DNA of 64,000 nucleotides from Hermatobates lingyangjiaoensis (taxonomy: Eukaryota > Arthropoda > Insecta > Hemiptera > Hermatobatidae), in the NCBI GenBank assembly GCA_026182355.1, contig JAPFBL010000117.1:1417501-1481500 (forward strand), in the 5' to 3' direction. Each line of letters opens with the position of its first letter. Positions within the stretch are counted from its first letter, which is position 1. The translations under genes were made by a program, and so were the position numbers. The notes below the pieces were generated by a model, which worked only from the letters and a program-made list of their open reading frames with translations, was not told where the DNA came from and ran no database searches. Shown here piece by piece: positions 22,501 through 35,017 of this stretch.

Positions 22501-25500
22501 CGGGAATGACAAGTTTTTTATTCCTATCTCAAGGATAAGGTAACTTGTTTTCAAGAAATGGGGTATTTTCCAAATGTTTTGAAGACAATTTATAAAAATA
22601 AATGAAAATTAAATTAGCTTAAGTAGAATGGCTTCTTTTTTTCATAATTTATCATTCTGTGGTTTTCATTCCTTTCAGTATAAAGATGTGTTTTTGTAAG
22701 TTAAATAAAATGGTGGCCTAAAATTAAACATGCTGTTATACAGAAGGAATACCTTAGCTTTATATTTATTTTATAATAATTAAACATTGAAGAAAATGAC
22801 AGCATACTGTTAATAAAAATAGATTAATATTAATCCCTAATGACTTGTTTCTGTGAATTTGTTTACAGTTTAGCAGGTCACTATACTATATCGGATGATT
22901 ACATCATATATGCGGCCAGCAAGCATAACCTCACTATGTTGACTCGTTCCTTTATAAGGGATTTTGCAAAGAATAAGGATAATATCAAAATAACGGTATG
23001 AATGTGATACATTTTTATTTATTATATTTGAAAAATGAATAACGTAAATAATTTGAAATGAGTGATTAATTATAATTAAATGTATTGACCTTCGAATGAT
23101 AGCTAGCTACAATGTTTCAGAAAATTGCTGTAATTACATGCTTCGTTGCATGCTTGTTATGACAAATAAAAATGTATTTTATAATATCTTTCTCTTTCTT
23201 CAGCTGTTATTTATATTTAATGGCAAATATCTAAGACTTCCGAGGACTTAAGTAAATGTAATAACAGTTTCTTAACGGAAGAAAAATCAGATAACATTTC
23301 TGATATTGTTAGGATTATCGACATAACAAATACATTTCACACATTTATTAAGATTATTTAATTAAAGGCAACTGTAAAAACTTGCTTTAATATTATATCA
23401 AATACAATTACTGGGATCCAATTAATTAACATGATTTTATCATAAATAAATTGTTGAACTTTTTTGAAGATGGTTAAATTGAGTGTTTAAAGAAGGTGAG
23501 TTTGTGGTTCAGTTTTTAGATGTTTCAGTGTTTCAGTTTTAGAAAAACTCTTGTATTTTTTTTTTTTAGATTTATGCACAGTAAAACAACTTTTATCAGA
23601 TATTAAGCAAAAACAGAAATTATTTCATCTGCACAATTAATAATCATAAAAGAACGAAATTTTCCAATTCATATTAAAATATAATAGAGCACTGATAAGT
23701 TATTACTAGAGTATTAATTTACTTACTTAAGTGTGAATTAATAGACCACCCACCCAGAATGACCAAAAGAACACATGCGAGTGTTGTTATTTATATTTAC
23801 TGGCAATTTTCTAAATCTTTTTAAGAACTTAAGTAAATGTTATAACAAGATGGATGGAAATCAAAGTGCATTAGTATTTCTAATGGAATTGCATTAAATA
23901 TCCTTCAATAGTAAATACAGTGTAGTAATTAAAAATCAGGTAACAGATCTTCCCAGTGCTTACGTGTAGACTTATTTAGAATATATATTAAAAAAATCTG
24001 GAGTGGCCTACACTCTACTTTACTATAAATAACTCAACGTCAAATTTCTTGAGTATATAAAACATAACGTATCATTTAAGCATAACATAAATATCTAAAT
24101 GGGATATAATTATTAGCATTCCATTCGTGAGGTAGTACAGATAGTGATTGAAGGACATATCAATTTATAAGCTTATTTTTGTACATCACAAATAATTTAT
24201 TATTTGCAAATAATTCCATTAGTATAACTACAGCAATAATAACATTTTTGAAAAACCAAAGTGAACATTTCTTGATACGAAATATTATCCTACAATAGAA
24301 CATGGCTATTCTTCAAATATCCAGTAGATTTCTTACATCGTTTACTTGACATCCTTCTACATTGAATATTAATCTAAAATTTTCAAATTTGAAACAGTAC
24401 AATACCCTTTTTTTCTCTGAAAAACTTCTTAAACAGCGAAGAAAATGTTGCTTTAAGGTGATTTGTTAATTAAAGATGTACGATAATTACAGTTATTAAT
24501 CTCTAAACGAAAGACTTATTTTGAATTATCTTTTACATTTTTGGTTTTTAACAGAATTATTATACTGGGAATTTTATGGCTTCTTAGTATTTAATAAGAT
24601 CATTTTCCTTCCCCTTTGTCAAATAACATATATACGAATTTTTTTTTAATCAGTGTTATCATTTACCTGCACAATATTATTCCTCTTACATCTCATATAA
24701 GTCAATAAACAATTTAAATTATTCCTTTATAAATATCAATTTTATCTCAGTGGATTTGCTCAAAAAATTTCTAAGTCAATGTAAACAATGTAAAAAAATA
24801 CAAAAAATTCGACAAGTATAGCAGGTGATCTCTTAGTCTAGGATAAACAAAGAGTTTTTATATCGTTATTGCTCTTTTCCGTAATTGAAACTTGATGATT
24901 TTTTTTTTATGGATTGCTAATTTTTTGTTCCATTTTTGGTCAAATTTTCATTATTTTTTAACAAGCCGTTTAGCGTCAAAAAAACATTTTCTGAAAACAC
25001 AAATCGTACTGTAACGCCCCTTTAGCGAATGTAATATTAGAAAAAAATATCTCAACTCATTCTCCATATAATGTTCTATTTATAGGCATAGTTTCATTCT
25101 TGTTTGTCAAACAGTATTGCTTGTATGGCTCTCACAAGGTTTGAGATTGAATTATAAGTGAAAATTTTTACATTTTATTGAAAAAAAATATTTCCTGTTG
25201 TTTTAAAATTCTGAATATATTTTTCGTTTGTTGCGTTTGAAACCTCAAAGATAATGTCAAAATTTCAAAACTCTAGGGTTATCAGTTTAGGAGAAATAAA
25301 TGTTTAAAAAAAAAACGGTTTTTGGCAAAAAAAGTGACTTTCCCATCATGCATAATTCTTCCCAAAGAATAGGGATCTTCGTCTTTATGGGGCCCATTTT
25401 TGTGTAAAATATCAACTTGATCTATCAAAGATTCTGGACCGTAGCGTGGTAACAAGCAATGCTAACACACTCACCCACCCACCCACCCACCCACCCACAC

Positions 25501-26794
25501 ACACACAGACATCATCGTAAAAACGTCATAAAACGACTTCTGGTACCTCAAAACATGTAATTCCGTCAAAATCTCGAGATCGAATGTTTTCACGATCACT
25601 ATACCTTACTTATAGTAAAGTAAAAAGATATTTCTGAATAAGAATTATCTTATAATCTTTAATTCAAGTGCATGTCAGTGTTTGGCATGCGCGTGTTTGT
25701 GTCGTTTTTAAAATGACTGAACTAGTGGATATGATATTTATAATAAATAACCTGATTCATAATAATTTTTTAAAATGATTTGTAATAAAACACACCTCGT
25801 TTATATACTAATGCATATTATTGCTACATTTTTTTTTGCACAGAGTGTGAGCCCAGGGCTGGTTGATACAGAGATTTTCGTAGCAGGCAATATGGCTAAA
25901 CAAGCTCCTGAAATCCTGAAGGCTCCTCACCTCGAATCAGAAGACGTCGCTGAAGCTATCATCACGGCTTTGTCGTCAAAAGATTCAGTTCTGGTGTGTT
26001 TATCTCAATAACTAACAATAATTTGACCTAATTTTTATGTAGCTGTATTATTTTAAAAAAAGACAATAAATTATAGTTTATTATCCTTTATTAAGTTGAA
26101 TTATAGATACTATTTACATAAAGATATAATAGAGTCATATTATATGAGTCAAGATGTAATTAATTGAATATAAAGTTGAAATGAATGAGTTATTACCATA
26201 AACATGATTCATAAAAAGATATATGAAAATTTTGAAGAAGAAGTGTGAAACTGAATTCCTTATTTCTGTAATTCATAATTACACTGTGCGGAAGTCATTA
26301 ACCAATTGACCTAACCTTATCTGTGAGCTCTGAAAATACAATACTACAGCATTGATAATATATTGCAATTAGATATTATTCGTATATTAAAATATTAGAA
26401 GTATATTACAGTCTTAAGTACAACTACATTTATATGACTACAACCAGTTAATATTTAACCTCATTTAACTCCCTGCCCCTGAATGTTGAACCTTACGGTA
26501 ATCGTGAAATCTAATGTAACTAATAGATCACATCTACATCCTTTCATTAATGTCTTCTTCCTCTGTTACAACTAACAATACTATGTTATATAACTAATCA
26601 CTTTTTTCATGTAGTCAGTTAGTTATCTATATTAAGGGAATACAAAATATTACAACAGCGCAAGTATGTACATAGATACCAATATATTTAAATTTTTCCT
26701 AAGTTTTCTAAATATTAAGCTAATTGTAAATAAACACTTTTTTTTGTTTCAGTTGTCCGAGATCACAATAAAGGCAACAGAAGAAACCTACTAA
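16515..26794 (+). CDS. Short-chain dehydrogenase/reductase, DHRS11 / farnesol-dehydrogenase-like (paralogue 1)
   Basis: Six coding exons joined by GT-AG introns: 16515-16646, 17179-17347, 18117-18246, 22869-22995, 25844-25993, 26753-26794; 750 nt, 249 aa, stop TAA. Classical SDR of usual length (about 250 aa). The Rossmann cofactor motif TGASAGIG is at residues 12-19, NNAG at 88-91, and the catalytic tetrad is N114, S144, Y158, K162 (YAASK). PG of SVSPGL follows in exon 5. At the end of beta strand 2 the protein has A37-R38-R39, the pattern of NADP(H)-using SDRs. No signal peptide or membrane segment, so probably cytosolic. The family oxidises or reduces hydroxyl/keto groups on lipophilic substrates such as steroids, retinoids or farnesol; the substrate is not determinable. 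Start chosen as the first ATG, identical in context to paralogue 2. AATAAA at 26834-26839 is a likely poly(A) signal. Introns carry a SINE, Penelope termini and other repeats. Confidence 0.93.
16647..20730. other. Introns 1, 2 and first part of intron 3 of SDR gene 1
   Basis: AT-rich intron sequence around exons 2 and 3. A 90-codon frame at 20209-20481 is AT-driven and resembles no family seen here. No other feature was recognised. Confidence 0.55.
20731..21078 (-). mobile_element. tRNA-derived SINE with TTAGG-type tail
   Basis: On the minus strand it starts with a tRNA-like head (5' half GGCCAGG pairing with CCTGGCC) containing an A box TAGCTCAGTGG (21053-21063) and a B box GGTTCAAACC (21011-21020), the internal RNA polymerase III promoter. 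The 3' end is CCTAACCTAACC. Target duplication: TCACTGATATA (20720-20730) and TCACTGATGTA (21079-21089). An 18-19 nt palindrome sits at 20921-20959; the second copy (59833-60151) has only one arm of it. The element lies inside intron 3 of SDR gene 1. Confidence 0.82.
21090..22083. other. Intron sequence, trace of Penelope family F
   Basis: Bases around 21790-21880 hold family F-like words (GACCGAGTCCCGATAA, ACGGTCGATACT). Nothing else was recognised. Confidence 0.45.
22084..22340. repeat. Inverted pair of Penelope termini, family B
   Basis: Left arm 22084-22137 (AACTTTAACAAATAGGTAAG, CAGAACTCACTTT) and right arm 22286-22340 are reverse complements of about 50 bp. The right arm is preceded by a hammerhead-like motif. 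The same family forms the 3' end of the PLE at 38-40 kb. A G-rich run (GGGGGGTGGGGGGG) lies at about 22164-22179. Confidence 0.75.
22256..22289 (+). ncRNA. Hammerhead-like motif, family B
   Basis: Stem I CUUC (22256-22259) pairs with GAAG (22286-22289). Core CUGAUGA and GAAA are intact. Stem III is the palindrome AUAU, followed by C at the cleavage position. Stem II (11 nt) does not pair well here, so activity is doubtful. Confidence 0.45.
22341..24069. other. Intron sequence around exon 4 of SDR gene 1
   Basis: AT-rich, no gene or element recognised apart from exon 4 (22869-22995). Confidence 0.55.
24070..25165 (+). repeat. Interspersed repeat H, copy 1
   Basis: Collinear with 27110-28430 in the same orientation. 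Shared blocks include CAAGTATAGCAGGTGATC, GTTAGTCTAGGATAAA-type words, and TTTAGG.ATAGTTTCATT. No coding capacity is visible. It lies in intron 4, and copy 2 lies downstream of the gene. It could be a decayed LINE, or part of a segmental duplication around exons 5-6. Confidence 0.65.
25440..25640 (+). repeat. Interspersed repeat G with (CCCA)n(CA)n
   Basis: A CCCA/CA tract at 25470-25507 followed by ACATGTAATTCCGTCAAAAT and CGATCACTATACCTTACTTA. The reverse complement is at 8785-8938 and a related copy at 41270-41480. Confidence 0.65.
25994..26752. other. Intron 5 of SDR gene 1
   Basis: AT-rich; nothing recognised. Confidence 0.6.
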
Positions 26795-27109
26795 ATCATC
26801 TGACATCAATTACCTAGCAATGATAATGAGATTAATAAAAGAAAAGAATTAAGTATTCTGAATGTTTCAATGGATAATATACGAAATGAAGAAGTTGTAT
26901 GTAAAATAATAAATATGTTTTCTCTTTTAAAAAAACGTAGTCAACTGTTATCCTTACAGTGCTCATAAAAAATGAAAAGCAGAAGAAGTGCCATATATGC
27001 TTCTAATTGAAAGTGCAAAAAAAAGTTACCTTCCCAAATAATAACAAACTGCATTTATAGCGGTTGAATGGAATACATTCAATATTATTCTAATTAAATT
27101 ATAATGTCC

Positions 27110-28430
27110 CATTTATGCATCATATAATGGTCTAAATGGGTGTTGTTTATTAGTCTTCCATTCCTGGAGGTACTACAGAGTGTGATTGGTCCACTTATCG
27201 ATATATATGCTTATTTTTATGTATCCACTTCTGATGAATATAACATTATTACTATAACTACAGCAATAAAAACATTTTTGAAAAGAGAGAAAGTGTAGAT
27301 TTCGTGTTACGAAATAATCTCTTATAGGAGAACGTGGCTTTTGTTCCTATAGCCAGTGGATCTCTTACGTAGTTGATGAAATGTTTTCAATGTGAATTAT
27401 GTTTTATATCTTTGGTCTTTTATAAAATTATTATACAGGGATTTATGTTATACTAGTGTTTTTTAAAAAATCACTTTTCTTTCTCTTTGTCCAAAATTCT
27501 ATTTACTCTGAGCGAGAGTTATCTTTTTCCTGCGTGCTGTACACTGATATACGAGTATGATTGCTGTAAATGTATATTGAGAAAAAATATATTAGTTATT
27601 AGGCAGATTTGCATACTCAAATAAAATTCAAAGCAGGCTTTTCAATATGATTTAAAACTTTTTTAGCTGGAAGATTGAAATTTTTGAAAACAATAGATAT
27701 GGAATATTAGAATAGAATAGTGAAAAAAACTGGAATTTGTCAACAACAAAATGGGAAAGAGAACATCCTCACACTTCAATATTATCCAAAGTTTATATGA
27801 TTGATAAACACAAAAAAAATTACATCTCACATTAAGTTTTCTTCAAGGGTGCAACATATAGATTCATTGGAGTATTTTGTGAGATAAATCCATCATACCG
27901 TGAAAACCATCAGTAATTATGTTTGATTGGCGTTGATTTTATGCATGTAAAAATGTTATTCTTGTACATCCCTTATTGTGTTATTAAATTATATAACAAT
28001 TTTTGCATTAAAGCTGTAAACAACACTCTTATTTTAAAAAAAAATTTAAATTCAATGGAAAGAATGTAAATAAATATCAATAAATTCGACAAGTATAGCA
28101 GGTGATCCGTTAGTCTAGGATAAATAATCAGTTCTTATGGCGTTATTGCTCTTCGCCGTGATTGAAATTACGTGAACTTCTTTTAAAAGTTATTAATTTT
28201 TGATTCATGGTTTTCTAAAAGCCGTTTAGTGCCAAAAAAAAAAAAAAAAAATCTGAAGAATGAAAATGTACTTGAACACCCCTTTGCTTGATGTAATTTT
28301 GAAGAAAATAATCCCAACTCATCCTCCATATGAACTTCTATTTTTAGGTATAGTTTCATTTCAATTTTATAATCGGTATGGCTTTTTTGAATCTTGCAAG
28401 ATTTCAGATTGATTTTAAAATTGTTTATTC
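27110..28430 (+). repeat. Interspersed repeat H, copy 2
   Basis: Direct repeat of 24070-25165 with many substitutions and indels. It lies just downstream of SDR gene 1. Confidence 0.65.
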
Positions 28431-29330
28431 AACTTAATAATTGAATCTAAAAAATATCTTCACTTCAATTGGTTTAGATAACCAATATTTGTAATTTAGA
28501 TATAATATTTGTAATAAACTTTTACTTTTTTGATGATAAGTTGTTTGAATTCAGATATAATGTAATTAGAGGTGTACTATTGTCCTCCAGGTATAGAGTT
28601 TGTGCTCTTTGAATTAAATTTCTTGCAGTTTGCATATTTCGTATTTAAAAATATATTCTAATTACCTAAATCAGGATATGTATTTTTAAATGCTTGTTAT
28701 GTAGATATAATATTTCTTGTGTTTGTAAAGTCGTTTGAAATATGCTTTTTATGCTAGAACATAGTTTTTCCCAGGTAGCATTTATCTGTCTTCCTTTTTA
28801 TGCATTCCTGAGCTGTATTCACAAGAAAGTTGTGATATAGGTGCCATAAGTATCCAGTCAAGGGGAGCACTGTTTAGCTCACATTTTCTTTCTTGTCACT
28901 GCGTTATTTCCGTTTTCACTTGAGTCCACGTTAATTACCCTAGCCATGCTGTAAATTTCAGTCATCAGTATACCAGACAAGAGACCTTTGCTTGAAACCA
29001 GGAAAGCTATTATCGAGGCGATTATTTGTGTTCATGTTGACGTAGCTGTATAAAATGAAAGAGGGACGGCTTACCTGGAAATATCTAGAAAAATATATCA
29101 ATGTTGCTTACTATTAAAATGTCAATTTAAACCCCAATGAATAATCAATAATTTCCATTTTTTGTCAGCCTCAATGGTCTAAAAATTTCCTTTTTCTTGA
29201 TAGAAAAATCTGTTAAGTGACCTACACTCAACTTAAATATAAGTCAACATAATATCAAACATGTTGGAACCCAACAGATTTTGGTTTTGTTTTAATGTGG
29301 CAATTCATAAATAATAATAAATTATATACC
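28431..29330. other. No gene seen
   Basis: AT-rich intergenic sequence without recognisable frames or repeats. Confidence 0.55.
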
Positions 29331-29338
29331 ATTTAAAT

Positions 29339-30180
29339 CAGTGGTTCCTAACCTGTGGGTCGCGACCCCAAACGGGGTCGCCAATTGATTTTGACCCGAA
29401 CGTGAATATTATATAAAACATGGTAAAAACAGAAGACAGTTAAATAAACAATATTATAAAATAAAATTAAGACAATTATAAATTCACACTATGAAACTAA
29501 ATGTAACAGTTCATTAAGTCACTGAACATAACGTCCGAGACATGTATTGAACATGTTTCGTTTCTCTTGAAAGACCTTAGTCTTCTTTCTCTTTTCTTAT
29601 GTGGTTTGGACGTAAAAAAACACTACTTAAAAAGTTATGCAAAAATATACAAGCATGATTTGGCAAAAAATTTCCAAAAATTACCAGTAATATCAGAAAT
29701 CGCAATAAGGAATTTATTGCCCTTCCCAACAACTTACTTATGTGAAACAGCCCAACTACTTATCCTTAAAAACAAATACCGAAATAAATTAGATGTGGAA
29801 CACGACTTGAGGTGTGCCATATTGACAACGGAGCCCAGGATAGAATTGCTAGCTAAAAAACTACAATACCAGCCGTCTCATTAAGGTCAGTTCATAAACA
29901 ACTGTAGTAAAGTTACATAATGGTATGAAATTTGTTTGTTTGAATACTTTGAAATTGATTTGCAATTAATTAATGTTTTGTAGGAGCTTTGAAATTAATG
30001 AATAAATTCTATAATAATCATATATTTAAGGAATATACAGTTACTTCACTAATAAATTGCAATATATGCCAGTTTCTTATAGAAAAAATAAATGTATAAA
30101 AGATATTTTAACGATTGGGGTCGCTTCCTGATTGCTTGTTCTAAAATGGGTCGCTATATTTGAAAGGTTGGGAACCGCTG
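29339..30180 (+). mobile_element. hAT DNA transposon, internally deleted, with perfect target duplication
   Basis: 842 bp with inverted ends: CAGTGGTTCCTAACCTGTGG on the left and, read inward from the right, CAGCGGTTCCCAACCTTTCA. Both ends carry a GGTCGC/GCGACCC motif a few bases further in. It is flanked by a perfect 8-bp duplication ATTTAAAT (29331-29338 and 30181-30188). It retains only the end of a transposase. PLE sequence starts immediately right of it, so it may be nested in that element. Confidence 0.88.
29609..29884 (+). pseudogene. hAT transposase C-terminal (dimerisation) fragment, ZBED5-like
   Basis: The frame ending at 29884 reads EIAIRNLLPFPTTYLCETAQ, KNKYRNKLDVEHDLRCAI and ends QPSH. 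This is the hAT C-terminal dimerisation region as found in ZBED5/SCAND3-type proteins (LLPF-TTYLCE, K-RNRLDVE-DLR, QPSH end). The catalytic part and the BED finger are missing. The first Met of the open frame (29567) has no special claim as a start. Confidence 0.78.
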
Positions 30181-30188
30181 ATTTAAAT

Positions 30189-31640
30189 ACATGCATATTG
30201 TTAATAAAAGATAAAATTAACCTACCCAATACCTATAATATTAAAAACTCCGTTCATTTAGTAAATAAAATAAAAGATATAAATATAAATGAAGAAACTA
30301 AATTAGTATCATTCGATATAGAAAATCTGTATACATCTATCCCCGGTTCGGAAGTAATAAAATTAATACGAAAAATAGGTAAACAAATGCTCAAAATAAA
30401 GATATAGACGAAATAATAAAATTAACAATCACAACTTTAAAACAAAACTATTTTAAATTTAATAGCGAGTTCTATTTAGCAAAAGATGGATTAGGAATGG
30501 GACACCCAACCTCTGCTATTTTATCAGAAATATTCTTACAGGAACTATTTGTCAATAGAAGGAGTATTTGTCAATATTTTAAAAGAGAAATTCAAAGTAA
30601 TCCATTATAGCAGATACGTGGATGACTTCTTCCTAATCATAAATAACCCTAACGAAGAGAATATAATAAAAATAAAAAATTATCTCAATTCGATAAATAA
30701 TAAAATTAAATTCACTAACGAAATGGAATCAAACAATAAAACAAATTTTCTAGACCTAACTATTGAAAAAACCGAAAATAAACTTAAATTTAAAATATAT
30801 AAAAAACCAACTGCGACCGATATAACCATACATAATTCTTCAATTCATCCAAAGCAACAAAAAAAAAATGCTGTCTTTCGATATATGATAGATCGATTAA
30901 TAAGAATTCCGATGAATGAAAACAACTATACTAAAGAATTAAATATAATTAAAAAAATAGCAACGAATAACTGTTATAATGCAAACTTAATAGAAAAAAT
31001 ATTAAACAATTTAAAGAATAAAATTAATAACAAATACGAAAGCCCTAGCAATAATAAACAAACGTCTATAACATACCTGGGAAATATTAGTCAGAAAATA
31101 GTGAACTTAATAAAACAATGCAACATAAAGGTAGGATTTAAAACTAATAATTCTATAAGTCAAATATTAATTTGCTCAACCGAAAATGTAATTAATAAAT
31201 ATGAAAAAAGCGGGGCATATAAATTAAAGTGTAGTGATTGTAACCAAATTATATTGGACAGACGGGAAGAACCATAAAAATAAGATTTAAAGAACATCTT
31301 AAGGACTATTTAAATAATACAAATAAATCAAATTTTGCAAACCACCGGACTGAACACGGACATACATCTGACAGCTTAGAAAACACAATGGACTTACTAC
31401 AGACAGGACAGAAAGGATAGAGACGCAACATAACTGAACAGATAGAAATATATAAATATACAAATGAGGGTAAATTAACAAATGACCAAATAAATTACCA
31501 TTCCGATATTTTATGTAAATTACTAATAAAAATATAGAAACGTCTGGATAGACAGGATGACGAAGTTAAAAAATATAAAAAACCCAAACTAGATAATAGC
31601 TAAAAACTAAAAATCAAAATAACTAAATAAAATCAAAATA
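30189..31640 (+). mobile_element. Penelope-like element, 5'-truncated, RT plus GIY-YIG
   Basis: One ORF in three frames. 30189-30407 contains RT motif A (SFDIENLYTSIP). 30408-30548 carries motif B (GLGMGHPTSAIL) in another frame. 30549-31277 begins with motif C (YVDDFFLI) and ends at the GIY-YIG domain. A further frame after 31240 carries YIGQTGRT, RFKEHLKDYL and NHRTEHGH. PLEs encode an RT related to telomerase and a C-terminal GIY-YIG nuclease. At least two frameshifts make this copy dead. Codons are extremely AT-rich, unlike the PLE at 38-40 kb. The 3' limit is uncertain. Confidence 0.85.
30549..31277 (+). pseudogene. PLE reverse transcriptase (motif C onward) to GIY-YIG, broken at YIG
   Basis: 242-codon open frame. 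YVDD near residues 23-26; NFLDLTIEKT, typical of the PLE palm/thumb region, near 68-77; YKKPTATD near 88-95. It ends SGAYKLKCSDCNQ, where GAY replaces the GIY of the nuclease. A one-base indel then moves the YIG motif into another frame, and the open frame stops after 12 more codons. Confidence 0.8.
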
Positions 31641-34630
31641 ATAATATCAGGATAGCAGTGGACTTGACAGATAACCACTCAGTATATAACAGCTCAGTAG
31701 GTTTGTTGCGATCGAAGATGGACAATGTCCAAAAGCGCTCCAACTCCATGATCATCTTACGTGGTATGACGGATTAACCTATTTCTGATATGTATACCAT
31801 TTGTTTGTATGTAGCTGTAATCATTTTATCACATGGAGGAACTTGAAATCATTGTTCAGTCTGACATGCTATTAATGTTTTTAATCTGAATGCGTAAATC
31901 TGATGGTGTACGTACAGTCTGAGTTCAACCTCTCATATTGTACATCGTATTGTTGAAATTATAACTTCAGATTTTAAGTTCTGTTAAGTGTTTCATTGAT
32001 TTGCACAGAATAGTATCTTCATATCTATATTTTAAGTATAATTTAACAACACTTTTACCCTCTCATAGTCGATTAGCTCGGAGTCAGACATAATGTGGTC
32101 AAGGTTTTCTGCTTATTCTGGGAAAGGAGGCTACATCCAAATACAGCTTTCATTCGGAGTACCATTTGTGACAAAAATGTATATATTTGTTGTTTTATGT
32201 CTATTTATTACAATAGCGACTACGTTATTACAATTACAATGTCGCTACTATATACTAGCAGTAAAAAATGTAGAATTTAGCAAATCTACATGAAAAAAGT
32301 TATTTTATTTAGTTTGCTTTCTTACAAATTTTGTTGTGTCAGTTATATTTATGTGGAATGTAAGGTGAACTATAGAGGGAAAGAAATACTTTGACAATGA
32401 ATTATTTAAACTTTATTTATTTAATTGTGGTTTTTGAAATCAATTTAAACTTAACTTTACAAACTTTTATTTAAACTTACAGAAGTAATATTGAGCGATA
32501 TGCAGAAGAGAACAGTATTAATGAAAAACCGGTTGAAATTAAGGGCTGACAAATGGTTTTAACAAACTGAATAGGGTTTTAAAAAAATGTTTAGAATGTT
32601 TAAACAGGAATTAGTAACTAGCAGTTTTAGCTTGGATGATAGTGAAAGAGGGAGAGTGACAGTCTTGTGATGCTCAAAGAACCCGTGGACATGATGTGAA
32701 CCCATTCAATCCCAAACCTGAGCTGGATAAATAGGTACTTAAACAAAACTATTTTCCAAATACAAGCTAACTTTATTTTAGTGATTTTATCAACTATTAG
32801 TTATTGAAGTGAAACCAAGATAATGTCCCTTAATAAACACTTCAGGCAGATATTATATTAGAACAGTGGAATGAGGTTTAAATGATCCTTTCACATTATA
32901 GTTCTACCTGTAATTAATCAATAATTTTAGATTAATAATTCATTAGACTTAATTATAATGAGGATTAATTTGTTATTGCAGTTTATAGGAAATATGTGTG
33001 TTATATAAAAAATAAATACATATTATTCAAATCAATCACTAATGCATTAATTAAAAAATGGATTTCCCAATATTTCTTGGCAGTTGAAAAAATTATTTTT
33101 GGAGCTGTAGTGTTTAAAAGAAGCATTTTATGACATGGAATTAGGATAGAACTCATTTGTTACGGAATTTGATAAGAGAATGTTGATATAGTTCATGTTA
33201 ATTATAATCTACTAGCTTAAAGTGTTATCAAATATTTACTCAACGTAAATACCTGTAGGTTTACATTAAAAACGTGAAGTAAATAGACCATAACAAACTG
33301 AAAGTTGGAATATTGATGAAGCCTGATAAGATGTATTAGATATTATCATAGCGTACGTAATTTTCGGGGATGTGTCTTATGAAAAATCAACAAGTTTTTC
33401 GAGTTAGTCTTTTATTCAATGCAAATAAGTAATCCTCCAAATCTCAAGTTGTTCCCATTACAAGAAAGTTACATCATACATTATTTATGCACAACTTTTT
33501 TACAATTTCCCTTGATTAAAAAATGATATTTTAAGTAGTTGAAAAATCTGATTTTATAAAACTACTGAAATTGATTTAAGCATTGAAAGTTATAAAAAGG
33601 AATGAGTTATTTCGCAGATTAATTGTTAAATAATTAAATACTAATTTTAATTAATGGAGTGATTAAATATTTCTGTTCAACTATGTGTCATTAACTAATG
33701 CTAGAAAAAGTAGACAGAAAATTATATCACATTGGTAGGTCATTAAAGATAAGTTATTTTTTTTAACACCATAGTTCCATGGCTTATAACTATTTTAATT
33801 CTAGCAAGTTCAAATAAAACGTGTTTAGATATATATTCATAAATAGTGTTACAAATTACTCAGATTAGAATTATATGCTTTAACGCAGATGTAAATAAAT
33901 GTCAATAATAAAGTTTAGATACGTGCTGTTAATTGTTATACTCGTACTTATTTCACTAACGCGATATTAGAAATCGTATTATAATACTTAGTCTGGCAGC
34001 TTTAGAGAGTTTATCACTGAGCACTTCTAAAAATCATTGATGATATTGTGTTTGAAGTTATATATATTTTCTTCCAAAGAGATATTAATACCTTCTGATA
34101 CTAACCAAAATATTGTAGAAAGAAATTTCATTTTGTTTTAAGAAAAATGTTTATTAAGAGCTTTTTCAATCATCATATTTATGAAACCCATTCAGAGTAC
34201 TTCAAAATATGTGTAAAAGAAAAATAGAGTCAGTTATTGCATAAGTTACTTGTCAAATAACATATCAACAACTAGCCAAACTAATGGTTACCTCTATGTA
34301 AACGAACTTCTTCTTCATGTTTGGGAGTTCTACTAAACATTATTTGACAAAAAAGGTTAACAATTTTTTTTAAAAGATTTTTCTTTAACATTTTTTACTT
34401 TAAATAATATTATTATGCAAAATTCTCCATTTTTGTAATCAAGAATTATTTGAGTCAAAAATAGTTTCAGTTTACCACAACACGAGGAAGGTGATGTTTA
34501 TGTTACATGTGTAGTAACTAGGGAACTACTGATGTAGTCATGTGAACTCAGTGAAACGCACCCAATTTCACTTTGGCAAAAATTACCTATCATTAAATGT
34601 GAAACTTTTTATGTAGAAATGAAGATGAAT
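31641..34630. other. No gene seen
   Basis: About 3 kb of AT-rich intergenic DNA. Two overlapping frames at 32093-32293 are short and resemble nothing known. Confidence 0.55.
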
Positions 34631-34639
34631 GATCCTCAT

Positions 34640-34971
34640 CGATTTCATTAAATATTTCAATAATGATCCTAACTCGTACTGGAACATAATATTAATTTTT
34701 ACCTCGAGAATAATTGGTTTTGCCAGACGTGATTATAGAGAATTTAGCGTTCCTGTATTAATCAGTTTTATTTATTGGGTCAATATCAATATACACAATT
34801 GCTATTACTAGTTGATTTCTTAATCTCTTCCACTCTTCTTATTATATTAAATCTTGTTTAAAGAAAACGTTATTCTCTATATTTTGAAAAACGGCTTAAT
34901 AAAACTGTAGCACTCTTCAAATTACAGTCTTTTGACATAACTTTATACACAGAGTCTCATTCATACATTCA

Positions 34972-35017
<46 letters not shown>

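Noticed and set aside
32093..32293. Two overlapping small frames as small secreted or membrane proteins
   Set aside because: They have hydrophobic stretches, but overlapping frames in AT-rich DNA without context are not convincing.
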